Assembly: GCA_032095175.1 (NCBI GenBank)
Contig: DAMCZI010000013.1
Span: 1-64,000, forward strand
Length of the DNA stretch: 64,000 nt
Reading direction: 5' to 3'
Source of the DNA: DAMCZI01 sp032095175
GTDB lineage: Bacteria > Bacillota > Clostridia > Clostridiales > Caloramatoraceae
The notes under the pieces were generated by a model. It searched no databases, had not been told where the DNA came from, and saw only the letters and a program-made list of their open reading frames with translations. Shown here one piece after another: positions 9,448-17,772 of the stretch (position 1 is its first letter; every line of letters begins with the position of its first letter). Both the position numbers and the translations under genes were made by a program.

Positions 9448-9476
9448 ATTTTAAACATTGTTCCATACATTGTCAA
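9448..9476 (-). promoter_or_regulatory. Sigma-A promoter of the ABC adaptor-permease-ATPase operon
   Basis: On the minus strand TTGACA (9471-9476) and TAAAAT (9448-9453) are exactly 17 bases apart, about 120 bases upstream of the first adaptor gene. The 5' leader to the start codon shows no further clear structure. Confidence 0.75.
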
Positions 9477-9627
9477 TTATGTTTTTCTAATAATTTAACT
9501 ATGTTACATAATTGTTATTTTTCTACTCCTTTTTAATAATAATATATTTATTTTAATTTAATATTGATTGTTATTCTAAATATTTATTATCATATGTTTG
9601 ATATAATTAAAACACAGCATAGCTCCA

Positions 9628-9653
9628 TAAAAAAAAGAGGCCATGCCTCTTTT
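9628..9653 (-). terminator. Rho-independent terminator overlapping a stop codon
   Basis: A 9-bp stem AAAAGAGGC/GCCTCTTTT with a 3-base loop (9633-9653) is followed on the minus strand by a T run. The stem begins at the stop codon of the 180-aa gene. Confidence 0.85.
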
Positions 9654-10195
9654 TACTTTGTTTTCATTTCGCTTATTTTTTCCTTAATATATTCTTTTAA
9701 ATCTTTGCCACCAATAGTTGCTTCATTTTCATTTTCAAAGGATGGCATAACTCTAAAGAAGTTGATTACAAGTGTGTTTCCTGAAATTATATATTCATCC
9801 ATATGAATTGGTGAGAACCTTACTTCTATTTCTTCATATTTATCATATTCCTTATTGTTTTTTATTTTTTCAGTTAAATCATCTAGATTAAGCATTTTTA
9901 AAGGTTTAATCATAGCCATTGTGTTGCTAAGATCCTCTAACATCCACATATTATAGTTCCAAAATCTTCCTTCTTTTTGAGTTTTCTGAGAAAGAATCTC
10001 TCTATTTGTAATTGCACTTAAAACCTTTCTTACAGATTCTGCATTGAAATCCTCTCCATATGTAAGATTTAAGCCCTTCATTGATGCAACTTCTGTTAGA
10101 TACTCTTCAGAAACCTTCTCCTTCTCAGTAGTTGCCTGCCAGAAGTACAGCATGGATTCAATTTCTTCGATATTTACTCTTATTCTTTGTAGCAT
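9653..10195 (-). CDS. Conserved hypothetical protein downstream of the serine cluster
   Basis: This 180-aa soluble protein is acidic-basic mixed and predicted mostly helical in its first two thirds (LQRIRVNIEEIESMLYFWQ, then WNYNMWMLEDLSNTMAMIKPL near 100), with a short beta-rich stretch (VRFSPIHMDEYIISGNTLVINFFRVMP) near 130-155. There is no signal peptide, membrane segment or catalytic motif that I recognise, and I do not know its function. GGAAGGAG precedes ATG 10195. It follows the DUF1015 gene by 118 bases with a terminator-like hairpin between them, so it is either reached by read-through or has its own promoter. Confidence 0.8.
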   Translation of the reverse strand: MLQRIRVNIEEIESMLYFWQATTEKEKVSEEYLTEVASMKGLNLTYGEDFNAESVRKVLSAITNREILSQKTQKEGRFWNYNMWMLEDLSNTMAMIKPLKMLNLDDLTEKIKNNKEYDKYEEIEVRFSPIHMDEYIISGNTLVINFFRVMPSFENENEATIGGKDLKEYIKEKISEMKTK

Positions 10196-10267
10196 TTTGT
10201 TTCTCCTTCCATTTCTTTATTCAAATATTCTATAAATACTTATACTAATAAAGTATACTTTTTTTAC

Positions 10268-10305
10268 ACAAAAAGCAAAGCTGTTATTTTGTAACAGCTC
10301 TGCTA
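10268..10305 (-). terminator. Terminator after the DUF1015 gene
   Basis: The arms 10274-10286 and 10292-10304 (AGCAAAGCTGTTA with TAACAGCTCTGCT, one mismatch) form a stem followed on the minus strand by TTTTTGTG. It separates the DUF1015 gene from the 180-aa gene. Confidence 0.75.
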
Positions 10306-10312
10306 AAACATA

Positions 10313-11560
10313 TTATCTTAATTCATGTATAAATAATCCGCTTCTGAGCTTTGGTTCAAACCAGGTTGATTTTGGAGGCATAACCTTTCCTGCATCTGCA
10401 ATTGCCATTAAATCCTCTATAGTTGTTGGGCACATTGCAAAGGCAACCTTCATTCCATCCTTTACTCTTCTTTCAAGCTCCTTAAGTCCTCTTATTCCAC
10501 CGATAAAATCAATTCTCTTATCAGTTCTTGGATCCTGTATTCCAAGTATAGGATTTAAAAGGTTGTTTTGAAGGATTGATACATCAAGTCTATCAACAGG
10601 ATCATTATTATTAAATGTTCCTTCCTTAGCTCTTAAAATGTACCACTTATTCTCCAAGAACATTCCAAAAGTATTTCTTTCATCAGGTTTATACTGTCCC
10701 TCACCATCAAATGGCTTAACATCAAACTTCTCTGAAATCTTATTCATGAACTCTTCAACAGAGTTTCCATTTAAATCAGCTACAACCCTGTTGTAGTCCA
10801 TTATATAAAGCTGATTATCTGGGAACAGTACTGAAAGGAAGTAGTTAAACTCTTCACTTTCATCATAGTTTGGATGTTCCTCTCTTCTCTTAATACCAAC
10901 CTTTACAGCTGAAGCTGCTCTGTGGTGACCATCTGCAATATATAGATAATCAACTTTATCAAATTCAGCTATTAATCCTTCAATTACTGAATCCTCATCG
11001 ATTACCCATACTGTATGTCCAATGCCATCCTCTGAAACAAAATCATAAACTGGTTTATGATTTTCTATCCATGAGTTGATAGCATTATCAACCTTTTCCT
11101 TTGCTTTATATGTTAAGAAAATTGGTCCTGTATTAGCATTACAGTAATCAACATGGTTTATTCTGTCCTGTTCCTTGTCAGCTCTTGTGTGTTCATGCTT
11201 TTTGATTATATTGTTTATATAATCATCAATTGATGTACACACTACAAGCCCAATCTGTGGACGTCCATTCATTACCTGCTTGTAGATGTAAAGGTTATCT
11301 CTGTTGTCCTTTTTAAGTGCTCCCTTTACAGTTAAATCCTTAAGGTTTTCACTTGCTTTTTCGTAAACCCTTTTATCATATAAATCAATTGATGGATCAA
11401 GGTCTACCTCTGCCTTATCTACATGTAAAAATGAATAGGGATTATCCTTTACCATTTCTCTAGCTTCTTCACTATTCATTACATCATAAGGAAGGGCAGC
11501 AACTTTTTCTGCAAATTCAGGTACTGGTCTTACTCCTTTAAAAGCTTTTATTACTGCCAT
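10313..11560 (-). CDS. DUF1015 family protein in the serine biosynthesis cluster
   Basis: The 415-aa cytoplasmic protein matches the DUF1015 (COG4198) pattern throughout, opening with AVIKAFKGVRPVPEFAEKVAALPYD. The most conserved spot is YIADGHHRAASA near residue 215; the GHHR element resembles the GxxR box of the ParB/Srx nucleotide-binding fold, which also contains the archaeal free-serine kinase SerK and SbnI. That link is my inference. It lies 11 bases downstream of serA and in the same transcript as the aminotransferase, which suggests a job in serine or phosphoserine metabolism. ATG 11560 follows AGGAGAG; a TTG two codons earlier is too close to it. Confidence 0.88.
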   Translation of the reverse strand: MAVIKAFKGVRPVPEFAEKVAALPYDVMNSEEAREMVKDNPYSFLHVDKAEVDLDPSIDLYDKRVYEKASENLKDLTVKGALKKDNRDNLYIYKQVMNGRPQIGLVVCTSIDDYINNIIKKHEHTRADKEQDRINHVDYCNANTGPIFLTYKAKEKVDNAINSWIENHKPVYDFVSEDGIGHTVWVIDEDSVIEGLIAEFDKVDYLYIADGHHRAASAVKVGIKRREEHPNYDESEEFNYFLSVLFPDNQLYIMDYNRVVADLNGNSVEEFMNKISEKFDVKPFDGEGQYKPDERNTFGMFLENKWYILRAKEGTFNNNDPVDRLDVSILQNNLLNPILGIQDPRTDKRIDFIGGIRGLKELERRVKDGMKVAFAMCPTTIEDLMAIADAGKVMPPKSTWFEPKLRSGLFIHELR

Positions 11561-11571
11561 AGCCAACTCTC

Positions 11572-12483
11572 CTATTTAAAATATTCTGAAATTATTTCTA
11601 CAATTTCTTCCCCAATTCTTTCCTGAGCTTCCTTAGTTGATGCTCCTATATGGGGTGTTAGAGATACTCTTTCATGAGTATAAAGTCTTTCGTTCTTAGT
11701 TGGTTCCTCAGCAAATACATCAATAGCTGCTGCAGCAACCTTTCCTGAATCTAATGCGTCAAGTAGAGCTGTTTCATCAACTACTCCACCTCTTGCCATA
11801 TTCAGTAGATATACTCCATCCTTCATCTTTGCAAACTGAGCTGCTCCAATTACAGCATCGCTTCCCTTTTTGAATGGAATATGTAAAGATATAAAATCTG
11901 ATGTTTCTACTATTTCATCAAGAGTGCAGTACTTGTAATCTCCAAAGCCATCCTTTGGACCACTTGTATTTGTATATTGTACCTTCATTCCAAGTGCCTT
12001 TGCTCTCTTTGCAACTTCCTGTGCTATTCTTCCAAATCCAACAAGTCCAAGGGTCTTTCCTGCAAGCTCAATACCTTCGTATTTTTTCTTGTTCCATTTT
12101 CCCTCTCTCATTGTTACATTTGAAATGTGTATATATCTTGCAAGTGCGAACATATGTCCAATAGTAAGCTCTGCAACTGAAGCACTGCTTGCATTCGGAG
12201 TATTTCTTACTGCAACTCCATTTAACCTTGCATAATCAACATCTATATTGTCAACACCAACTCCACCCCTGATTACAACCTTAAGGTTTTTAGTTTCAAG
12301 AGCTGCATCGATAATTGGCTTTCTTACCTTTGTAGCAGAACGAACAACTACAACATTAAAGTTCTTTACCTGCTCCATTAGTTCTTCTGGTTCATAAAAC
12401 TGTTCTACAACTTCAAAGCCTTTGCTTCTAAGCTTTTCAACAGCGGATTTCTCCATTCCATCAGTGGCAAGTATTCTTACCAT
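11572..12483 (-). CDS. serA: D-3-phosphoglycerate dehydrogenase, short form without ACT domain
   Basis: The 303-aa D-isomer-specific 2-hydroxyacid dehydrogenase has NAD-binding GLVGFGRIAQEVAKRA near residue 145, the catalytic Arg in NMARGGVVDE near 230, Glu in FAEEPT and His in TPHIGAST near 280. The protein ends just after the catalytic domain, so the C-terminal serine-sensing ACT domain of long SerA forms is missing and feedback inhibition through it is not expected. It oxidises 3-phosphoglycerate to phosphohydroxypyruvate, the substrate of the adjacent aminotransferase. ATG 12483 follows AAGGGGTG and lies 12 bases after the upstream gene. Substrate assignment rests on the neighbour. Confidence 0.9.
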   Translation of the reverse strand: MVRILATDGMEKSAVEKLRSKGFEVVEQFYEPEELMEQVKNFNVVVVRSATKVRKPIIDAALETKNLKVVIRGGVGVDNIDVDYARLNGVAVRNTPNASSASVAELTIGHMFALARYIHISNVTMREGKWNKKKYEGIELAGKTLGLVGFGRIAQEVAKRAKALGMKVQYTNTSGPKDGFGDYKYCTLDEIVETSDFISLHIPFKKGSDAVIGAAQFAKMKDGVYLLNMARGGVVDETALLDALDSGKVAAAAIDVFAEEPTKNERLYTHERVSLTPHIGASTKEAQERIGEEIVEIISEYFK

Positions 12484-12495
12484 ATTTCCCACCCC

Positions 12496-13575
12496 TTATT
12501 CTAAACCTAATATATCATTGATATTAGCTATTACTTCCTTAACCTCATCAAGAGTATAATCAGCCATATGTGAGATTCTGAATGTAACTTCCTTTAAGTC
12601 TCCATATCCATTTGATATCATGAAGCCTCTCTCACCAAGCTTCTTGTTTAAATCGCTAACACTTATGTTTCTTGTGTTCTTTATTGTTGTAAGAGTGTTT
12701 GAAAGGTATCTTTCATCTTCAACAAATAGAGCAAAATACTTCTTTGCCCATTCACGAACATACTTTGCCATCTCTAGATGACGAGCAAAACGGTTTTCAA
12801 GTCCTTCTTCAAGAATTCTGTCTAGCTGGTAGTCAAGTGCAAACATATGTGCTAATGATGGTGTTGATGGATACTGATGATCCTTCTTATGTATGTAATC
12901 ATAAAGCTCTACTAAATCAAAGTAAAGTCCTCTGTTTTCAACCTGTCTTGCAGCTGCAATTGCTCTTTCTGAAACTGAGCATATTGACATACCTGCTGGT
13001 AATCCTAAGCACTTCTGAGTTGATGTTATACAAACATCTATTCCCCAGTTGTCTACCTCAATCTTAGTTCCGCCCATTGAACTTACTGTATCAACAAGGA
13101 AAAGAACCTCTGGATACTTTGATTTAAGTAGTGCTCCTATTTCTGCAACAGGGTTCATTAAACCTGCTGAAGTTTCGTTATGTGTTACAGTTATAACGTC
13201 ATACTTTCCTGTTGAAAGAGCTTCATCTACCATTTCAACTGTAGTAGGCTGTCCTGGAACTGATGAGATCTTGTCAGCTGGAACTCCGTTAGCCTTAGCC
13301 ATTTTAAACCATCTGTCTCCAAATGCTCCTACTGAGAAAACAGCGGCTCTCTTTCTTGTACAGCTTCTTATTGAACCTTCCATAAGTCCGCTTCCTGATG
13401 AAGTTGAAAGAAGTATCACATTGTCTGTGTACATTACCTTTCTCATCTTTTCAGTTATGCCCCTCTGTAATGCTGAAGCATCCTTTGTACGATGGCCTAT
13501 CTGTGGAGTAGCCATTTTTTGAAGAACATCCTCACGAACGTCAACTGGACCTGGGATAAATAATTTCTTGTGCAT
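12496..13575 (-). CDS. Class V aminotransferase, probable phosphoserine aminotransferase
   Basis: This 359-aa PLP enzyme opens with LFIPGPVDVREDVLQKM and carries the PLP lysine in TSTQKCLGLPAG near residue 197. It belongs to the alanine/serine-glyoxylate aminotransferase branch (COG0075) rather than classical SerC, but in Clostridia and Thermotogales such proteins pair with serA. The likely reaction is phosphohydroxypyruvate plus glutamate to phosphoserine. It is the first gene of the serine operon; AAAGGAGG precedes ATG 13575, and the 5' leader carries two adjacent stem-loops. An alanine-glyoxylate role cannot be excluded from sequence alone. Confidence 0.85.
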   Translation of the reverse strand: MHKKLFIPGPVDVREDVLQKMATPQIGHRTKDASALQRGITEKMRKVMYTDNVILLSTSSGSGLMEGSIRSCTRKRAAVFSVGAFGDRWFKMAKANGVPADKISSVPGQPTTVEMVDEALSTGKYDVITVTHNETSAGLMNPVAEIGALLKSKYPEVLFLVDTVSSMGGTKIEVDNWGIDVCITSTQKCLGLPAGMSICSVSERAIAAARQVENRGLYFDLVELYDYIHKKDHQYPSTPSLAHMFALDYQLDRILEEGLENRFARHLEMAKYVREWAKKYFALFVEDERYLSNTLTTIKNTRNISVSDLNKKLGERGFMISNGYGDLKEVTFRISHMADYTLDEVKEVIANINDILGLE

Positions 13576-13607
13576 TTTTTTACCTCCTTTATTTTAAAAG
13601 GTTTTAT

Positions 13608-13698
13608 AATTGGCCAACCCAAAACTAATAACTTATTTTATTCCATGGCCAATTTTACCGATGACCCATTTAGCTGTTTTTTACTCATCATCGGTAAA
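13608..13698 (-). promoter_or_regulatory. Two adjacent stem-loops in the 5' leader of the serine operon
   Basis: Read on the minus strand, an 11-bp perfect inverted repeat (TTTACCGATGA, arms 13688-13698 and 13654-13664) is followed without a gap by a second perfect 9-bp one (AATTGGCCA, arms 13645-13653 and 13608-13616). The loops are 23 and 28 bases. They sit between a predicted promoter and the ribosome binding site, and neither has a T tract, so they are not simple terminators. This could be a protein operator pair or a metabolite-binding RNA; I do not match it to a known riboswitch. Confidence 0.6.
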
Positions 13699-13740
13699 TT
13701 CAATGGAAAAATAACTCATTGCATTTTCCTTTACACTAAC

Positions 13741-13769
13741 ATAATAACATTTATATATTTTATACTCAA
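13741..13769 (-). promoter_or_regulatory. Possible sigma-A promoter of the serine operon
   Basis: TTGAGT (13764-13769) and TATTAT (13741-13746) on the minus strand are exactly 17 bases apart. Transcription from here would give a ~155-base leader containing the two stem-loops. Confidence 0.5.
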
Positions 13770-13867
13770 CATCAATTTATCAGTATATTTAATTTTATTT
13801 GAAAATTCAATATGATATATCTAAAATGCTAATTATTCTATATATGTTTACTATATCATTAATTAGG

Positions 13868-14374
13868 CTACACAAAGCATTTAAACTCAAGCATTTCTAT
13901 CTTATTTGTTGAATTTTTCCCGACTTCTTTAGTCATCTCCACTATTTTTACAATGTTTTTATAGCACTGCCTTGTTCCAAGCATCAAAAAAGGAAGACCA
14001 ATGCAGTTCATCCTTAGTCTAACGCACGTAAAGCCCCCAAAAGCCATGGACATAGGTATTGCATAACCTGTAGTAGAAAATATAATTCTTTCATCAAGAT
14101 GAATTTCTTCATCTAAAAGGTTGAAAAAATTGCACAATGATGGAACAAGTATTTTTGAGTTTCCTCTTCCAATAGTAAATACCTTGTTCCCCTCTTCATC
14201 TTTTCCATGATAATAAAATTTACCTCTGTCAGTATGTCTCAATTTGTTAAAAAGTTCAATCTTAAGTATTTCATCTCTTGTTGGTATCCTGTCTTTAGGC
14301 AGCTTATTCAAATGGCATGATGCTGCTAGAACAGATGAATGAGTACCTGCAAAACAATTATAAATATAAATCAT
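13868..14374 (-). CDS. DUF3189 family protein
   Basis: The 168-aa protein begins MIYIYNCFAGTHSSVLAASCHLNKLP, the characteristic start of the Firmicute DUF3189 family, whose function is unknown. The middle holds FYYHGKDEEGNKVFTIGRG and the end is helical. It has no signal peptide. ATG 14374 is preferred over an upstream start four codons earlier because GGTG lies 6 bases before it and family members begin at MIYIY. The gene stands alone, upstream of a repeat element. Confidence 0.82.
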   Translation of the reverse strand: MIYIYNCFAGTHSSVLAASCHLNKLPKDRIPTRDEILKIELFNKLRHTDRGKFYYHGKDEEGNKVFTIGRGNSKILVPSLCNFFNLLDEEIHLDERIIFSTTGYAIPMSMAFGGFTCVRLRMNCIGLPFLMLGTRQCYKNIVKIVEMTKEVGKNSTNKIEMLEFKCFV

Positions 14375-14494
14375 AGCATTCACCACTACCTTTAATATGA
14401 TAAGTTATTATTTGCAATATAAAAAAGGTTTATAACATATAAACAAAAATACTTATAAAAATTTAATTGAGTCCTAAATTAAGGATTCCATTTC

Positions 14495-14614
14495 AACTAT
14501 ATAAATCGTAATAAAGATTTTGAATAATGTATATTGCGGTTTATGAATCAATGAATATGATTTCGCATAAATGTTTAGGGTCAAGCAATGTAGAATCATT
14601 TATGCGAAACATAT
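14495..14614 (+). repeat. Two-hairpin intergenic repeat, full copy
   Basis: Hairpin A (14495-14568) is built on ATAAATCGTAATAAAG and its complement; hairpin B (14569-14614) runs from CGCATAAATG to CATTTATGCG. The loop contains GGGTCAAGCAATGTAGAATC, shared with the copies at 15845 and 29518. The element ends 4 bases from the stop codon of the vanW-like gene. Confidence 0.8.
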
Positions 14615-14618
14615 ACTA

Positions 14619-15773
14619 TCAATTATTATTCTGCGCCATACAAGATTTTATAAGATAAATATTTACTGTAACTTTATTATCTCTTACATAGGTCTCTATG
14701 TATGCAGGGTATTGCAGCTTATTTTTAAATTTCAAATCTACTTTATCCCCTGCAATTGTAGCATCTCTTCCTCCCTTAACATAGCTTACTGGCTGCCCAT
14801 GCCTTTTTCTTTCTACTATCTCCATATCTCCTTCCAATGCAGCATTATATAATGTAGTAACAAGTTGGCATATTCCTCCAGCCAGTCCTGGAACTACTTT
14901 ACCCGAAACGAATATAGGTGCATTTTTATATCCCGCTTCAACTGTTCTTGGTCCTATAGACTTATTTGCAGAAAATACTTCGCCTGGGAGTAAAATTGTA
15001 CCACTTACATTCTCTGCAGCTATTCTAATATTATTAGTTCTGTCTTGATTTTTAGATAGAAGTGGAGTGCTAAAGCTTGAATGTAATTTAATTTCTCCTG
15101 CCAGCATTTCTGATGTTATTTTTGGTTTTACAGTTATAAGAGGCACAGTTACATCAAATCTCATATTTAAAAATGATTCTTTAATATCTTCAACAAACTC
15201 TTTCTTATTAACCATAATTCCATTTTTCTCTTTAGTTATTTCTATAAAGTCATTGTTAAATTTAACACAAGCATTTTCAGGTTCTTTATAAATATCTATT
15301 GCAATTTGATTTGAAAAGCTTTCAATACTTTTCAAATCAACCTTCAAAAATAAGGGTATATTATGCTCTTTTCTTTTGATTCTATATCTATTAACTGTCC
15401 TATAAAATATATCATTATCCTTTTTTCCATAGCTACATGCATTATTGGAGGCCTCCTGTACATCATATTTAATTTTAAACCTTTCCAATTTCTCATATAC
15501 CACATTATTTCCGATATTAAAACATACTTTCTTCCCCTTAAGCGGTTCATTAAATACATCATTAAGCTTTTTAACCGCTTCCTCAAAGCTCATGCTATCA
15601 AGGGGAATATCATTTACTAAAACACCTTCATATACTAAATTATCATATACTAAGGTTTCTTTTATAGGGTAATATAATTCCCTTAATAAAAATACAGCAG
15701 TAAACACGACAAACACTACTATAGCGATGTAAAAAGAAACTTTTTCTCTTCCTAATACTTTCATATAGTACAA
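14619..15773 (-). CDS. VanW family cell-envelope protein
   Basis: The 384-aa protein has one N-terminal membrane helix (about 13-32) and a large extracellular part. Residues about 45-230 resemble the YoaR-like putative peptidoglycan-binding domain (VLVNDIPLDSMSFEEA repeated as weak copies). The C-terminal third is the VanW domain, with SFSTPLLSKNQDRTNNI, LLPGEVFSANKSIGPRT and GGICQLVTTLYNAAL. The function of VanW is unresolved, but it is associated with vancomycin clusters and envelope proteins of spore formers. TTG 15773 is supported by GAGG five bases upstream; ATG 15764 is possible. Both flanks carry the same repeat element in opposite orientation. Confidence 0.9.
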   Translation of the reverse strand: MYYMKVLGREKVSFYIAIVVFVVFTAVFLLRELYYPIKETLVYDNLVYEGVLVNDIPLDSMSFEEAVKKLNDVFNEPLKGKKVCFNIGNNVVYEKLERFKIKYDVQEASNNACSYGKKDNDIFYRTVNRYRIKRKEHNIPLFLKVDLKSIESFSNQIAIDIYKEPENACVKFNNDFIEITKEKNGIMVNKKEFVEDIKESFLNMRFDVTVPLITVKPKITSEMLAGEIKLHSSFSTPLLSKNQDRTNNIRIAAENVSGTILLPGEVFSANKSIGPRTVEAGYKNAPIFVSGKVVPGLAGGICQLVTTLYNAALEGDMEIVERKRHGQPVSYVKGGRDATIAGDKVDLKFKNKLQYPAYIETYVRDNKVTVNIYLIKSCMAQNNN

Positions 15774-15844
15774 ATTAACCTCTACTTCATTACTCTAGTA
15801 TAGTATTTATTAATCAACATGTAATTTAATGCATATCGTTTATC

Positions 15845-15967
15845 TATATGTTTCGCATAAATAATTCTACATTGCTCGACCCTAACCATTTATGGGAAAT
15901 CATATTCCTTGATTCACTAATCTAATTGCACAACACCCCATATAAAATATTTGGTGAGATTAATATA
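15845..15967 (-). repeat. Two-hairpin intergenic repeat, inverted full copy
   Basis: This matches the reverse complement of the copies at 29518 and 14495 over its whole length, from ATATGTTTCGCATAAAT to ATTAATAT. The hairpin B arms have drifted (CATTTATGGG instead of CATTTATGCG). The element sits ~70 bases upstream of the vanW-like gene. Confidence 0.75.
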
Positions 15968-16046
15968 AAATAAATCTTCAAAATATTTTTTGTTAAAATT
16001 TACACAAAAATCTAAAATTATTGTTTTAAATTTAACGAAAAAGTGC

Positions 16047-16149
16047 TAAAATTACATTGTCGGTATTCCAGAGGAAACCGAACATTAAAAATTTCTTAGG
16101 GATTTTACGACTTATATCCCAAAAAGGAATAAGAGCGGAGGTAATGTTA
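16047..16149 (+). promoter_or_regulatory. Structured leader upstream of the ECF S component gene
   Basis: A TAAAAT box at 16047-16052 is followed by ~95 bases that can fold: CGG...CCG near 16061-16080, GGGAT...ATCCC near 16099-16121, and TATTCC near 16064 complementary to GGAATA near 16126, which would bridge the two as a long-range pairing. The ribosome binding site GGAGGT lies just after. ECF S components are often riboswitch-controlled, but I cannot match this to a known class. Confidence 0.35.
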
Positions 16150-16743
16150 ATGGAAAGAAAATTTGTATCAACACAAAGGTTTAACATCAGACAGATCACA
16201 ACAATAGGGGTACTTTCAGCAATATCTATAGTTTTGGGTATCACCAATCTTGGATTTATTCCAATTCCCCCTGTTAACGCAACTATACTGCATATACCAG
16301 TTATAATTGGTGCAATACTTGAAGGCCCACTTGTTGGTGCCATGATAGGTTTAATATTTGGTATATTCAGCATGATTCAAGCTATATCAAGACCAACTAT
16401 TTTATCCTTTATGTTTTTAAATCCGATAATATCAATTTTACCTAGAATTGCAATTGGTATAGTATCATACTATGTTTATGCTGCAATTAAATCCAACTAT
16501 AAAACTTTAAAAATAGCCCTTGCTTCAATTGTAGGTTCCCTAACAAACACAATAGGTGTTTTAGGATTTATGTATCTACTATATTTAAAGGATTTTGCTG
16601 CGGCAAAGGAAATAAGTATATTAGCTGCAAAGAAAGCCATATTAACTGTTGGAGTTATAAACGGCATTCCAGAAGCTATTATATCGATGTTAATCATTGT
16701 TCCAGTTGTAAAAATAATAAGTTTAACTAGAATAAAAAGGTAA
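16150..16743 (+). CDS. ECF transporter S component, substrate unknown
   Basis: The 197-aa integral membrane protein has about five to six helices. The segment ATILHIPVIIGAILEGPLVGAMIGLIFG near residues 43-70 is the signature of the PanT/FolT-like group of energy-coupling-factor substrate-binding subunits (PF12822-like). It would capture a vitamin or vitamin precursor and depend on an EcfT/EcfA module encoded elsewhere, as none is in this window. ATG 16150 lies 8 bases after GGAGGT. Pantothenate-like or folate-like substrates are possible, but the sequence does not decide. Confidence 0.85.
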   Translation: MERKFVSTQRFNIRQITTIGVLSAISIVLGITNLGFIPIPPVNATILHIPVIIGAILEGPLVGAMIGLIFGIFSMIQAISRPTILSFMFLNPIISILPRIAIGIVSYYVYAAIKSNYKTLKIALASIVGSLTNTIGVLGFMYLLYLKDFAAAKEISILAAKKAILTVGVINGIPEAIISMLIIVPVVKIISLTRIKR

Positions 16744-16745
16744 CT

Positions 16746-16776
16746 AAAACTCCCTGCAAACTTGCAGGGAGTTTTT
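16746..16776 (+). terminator. Rho-independent terminator
   Basis: A 14-bp stem (AAAACTCCCTGCAA with TTGCAGGGAGTTTT) and tight loop, ending in TTTTTT, directly follow the ECF gene. Confidence 0.88.
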
Positions 16777-16792
16777 TGAAAGGATGATATAT

Positions 16793-17764
16793 ATGAAAGA
16801 AATAGAACTCTCTGAAATAGAAGGTATACATATTGGAAATGCTCAGGATGCCGAAGCTGCTACAGGATGTACAACAATACTATGCCTCGAAGGCGCTGTT
16901 GGTGGTGTAGATGTAAGGGGTGGTGCCCCAGGAACAAGGGAAACTGCACTTTTAAACCCTGTTAATATGGTTGATAAAATACATGCAGTTCTTCTATCAG
17001 GCGGCAGTGCCTTTGGACTTGATGCTGCTGCTGGAGTTATGAAATACCTTGAAGAAAACAATGCAGGATTTGATGTTGGTGTTACAAAGGTTCCTATTGT
17101 ATGTGGTGCAGTACTTTTCGACCTTATTATTGGCAGTCATAATATTCGTCCTGATAAAGAAATGGGCTATGCAGCTTGTATGGATTCAGAAAAAAACATT
17201 ATAAGGGAAGGTAATTTTGGAGCTGGTATGGGTGCAACAATTGGCAAAATACATGGTAAAGACAGCTCTATGAAGGGAGGGCTTGGAGCCTATGCTCTTC
17301 AGGTTGGTGATTTAAAGGTTGGAGCACTTGTGGCAGTTAATTGTCTTGGAGATATTATAGATTCTGAAACTGGTAAAATTACAGCAGGGGCATTAAGCTT
17401 GGATAAAAAGAATTTTATAAATACAGAAAGCATTATGTTGAGCCAATATGATGATAAATCAAATCTTTTCAATGGAAATACAACAATTGGTGTTATTATA
17501 ACAAATGCCAAGCTTACAAAATCCGAGGCAAATAAGGTTGCATCCATGGCTCATAATGGATATGGAAGATGCATACGACCTTCTCATACCATGTTTGATG
17601 GTGATACTATTTTTACTATGGCTACAGGAAAAGCAAAGGCTGATGTGAATGTTGTAGGCTTTTTAGCAGCAAATGTAATGGAAAAGGCTATATTTAGAGG
17701 CATAAAAATGGCTGATTCAATACATGGATATATATCCTGGAAGGAATTAAATGGGCTTAGATAG
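16793..17764 (+). CDS. P1 family peptidase (DmpA/NylC-like N-terminal nucleophile hydrolase)
   Basis: The 323-aa cytoplasmic protein matches the S58/PF03576 family (aminopeptidase DmpA, beta-aminopeptidase BapA, nylon oligomer hydrolase NylC). Early motifs are GCTTILCLEGAVGGVDVRGG and LLSGGSAFGLDAAAGV. The segment GNTTIGVIITNAKL near residue 230 corresponds to the autoprocessing site: cleavage before the Thr of NT would expose the catalytic nucleophile and give alpha and beta chains. It probably acts on small peptides or amides. ATG 16793 follows AAAGG at proper spacing; an ATG three codons earlier overlaps that site. Confidence 0.9.
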   Translation: MKEIELSEIEGIHIGNAQDAEAATGCTTILCLEGAVGGVDVRGGAPGTRETALLNPVNMVDKIHAVLLSGGSAFGLDAAAGVMKYLEENNAGFDVGVTKVPIVCGAVLFDLIIGSHNIRPDKEMGYAACMDSEKNIIREGNFGAGMGATIGKIHGKDSSMKGGLGAYALQVGDLKVGALVAVNCLGDIIDSETGKITAGALSLDKKNFINTESIMLSQYDDKSNLFNGNTTIGVIITNAKLTKSEANKVASMAHNGYGRCIRPSHTMFDGDTIFTMATGKAKADVNVVGFLAANVMEKAIFRGIKMADSIHGYISWKELNGLR

Positions 17765-17772
17765 CCTGTTCT

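Noticed and set aside
12699..13522. Plus-strand frames of 122 and 157 aa over the aminotransferase
   Set aside because: They are antisense shadows of a conserved PLP enzyme, without ribosome binding sites.
14571..14852. 93-aa plus-strand frame starting within the repeat before vanW
   Set aside because: It begins inside the two-hairpin repeat and runs antisense through the conserved VanW domain.
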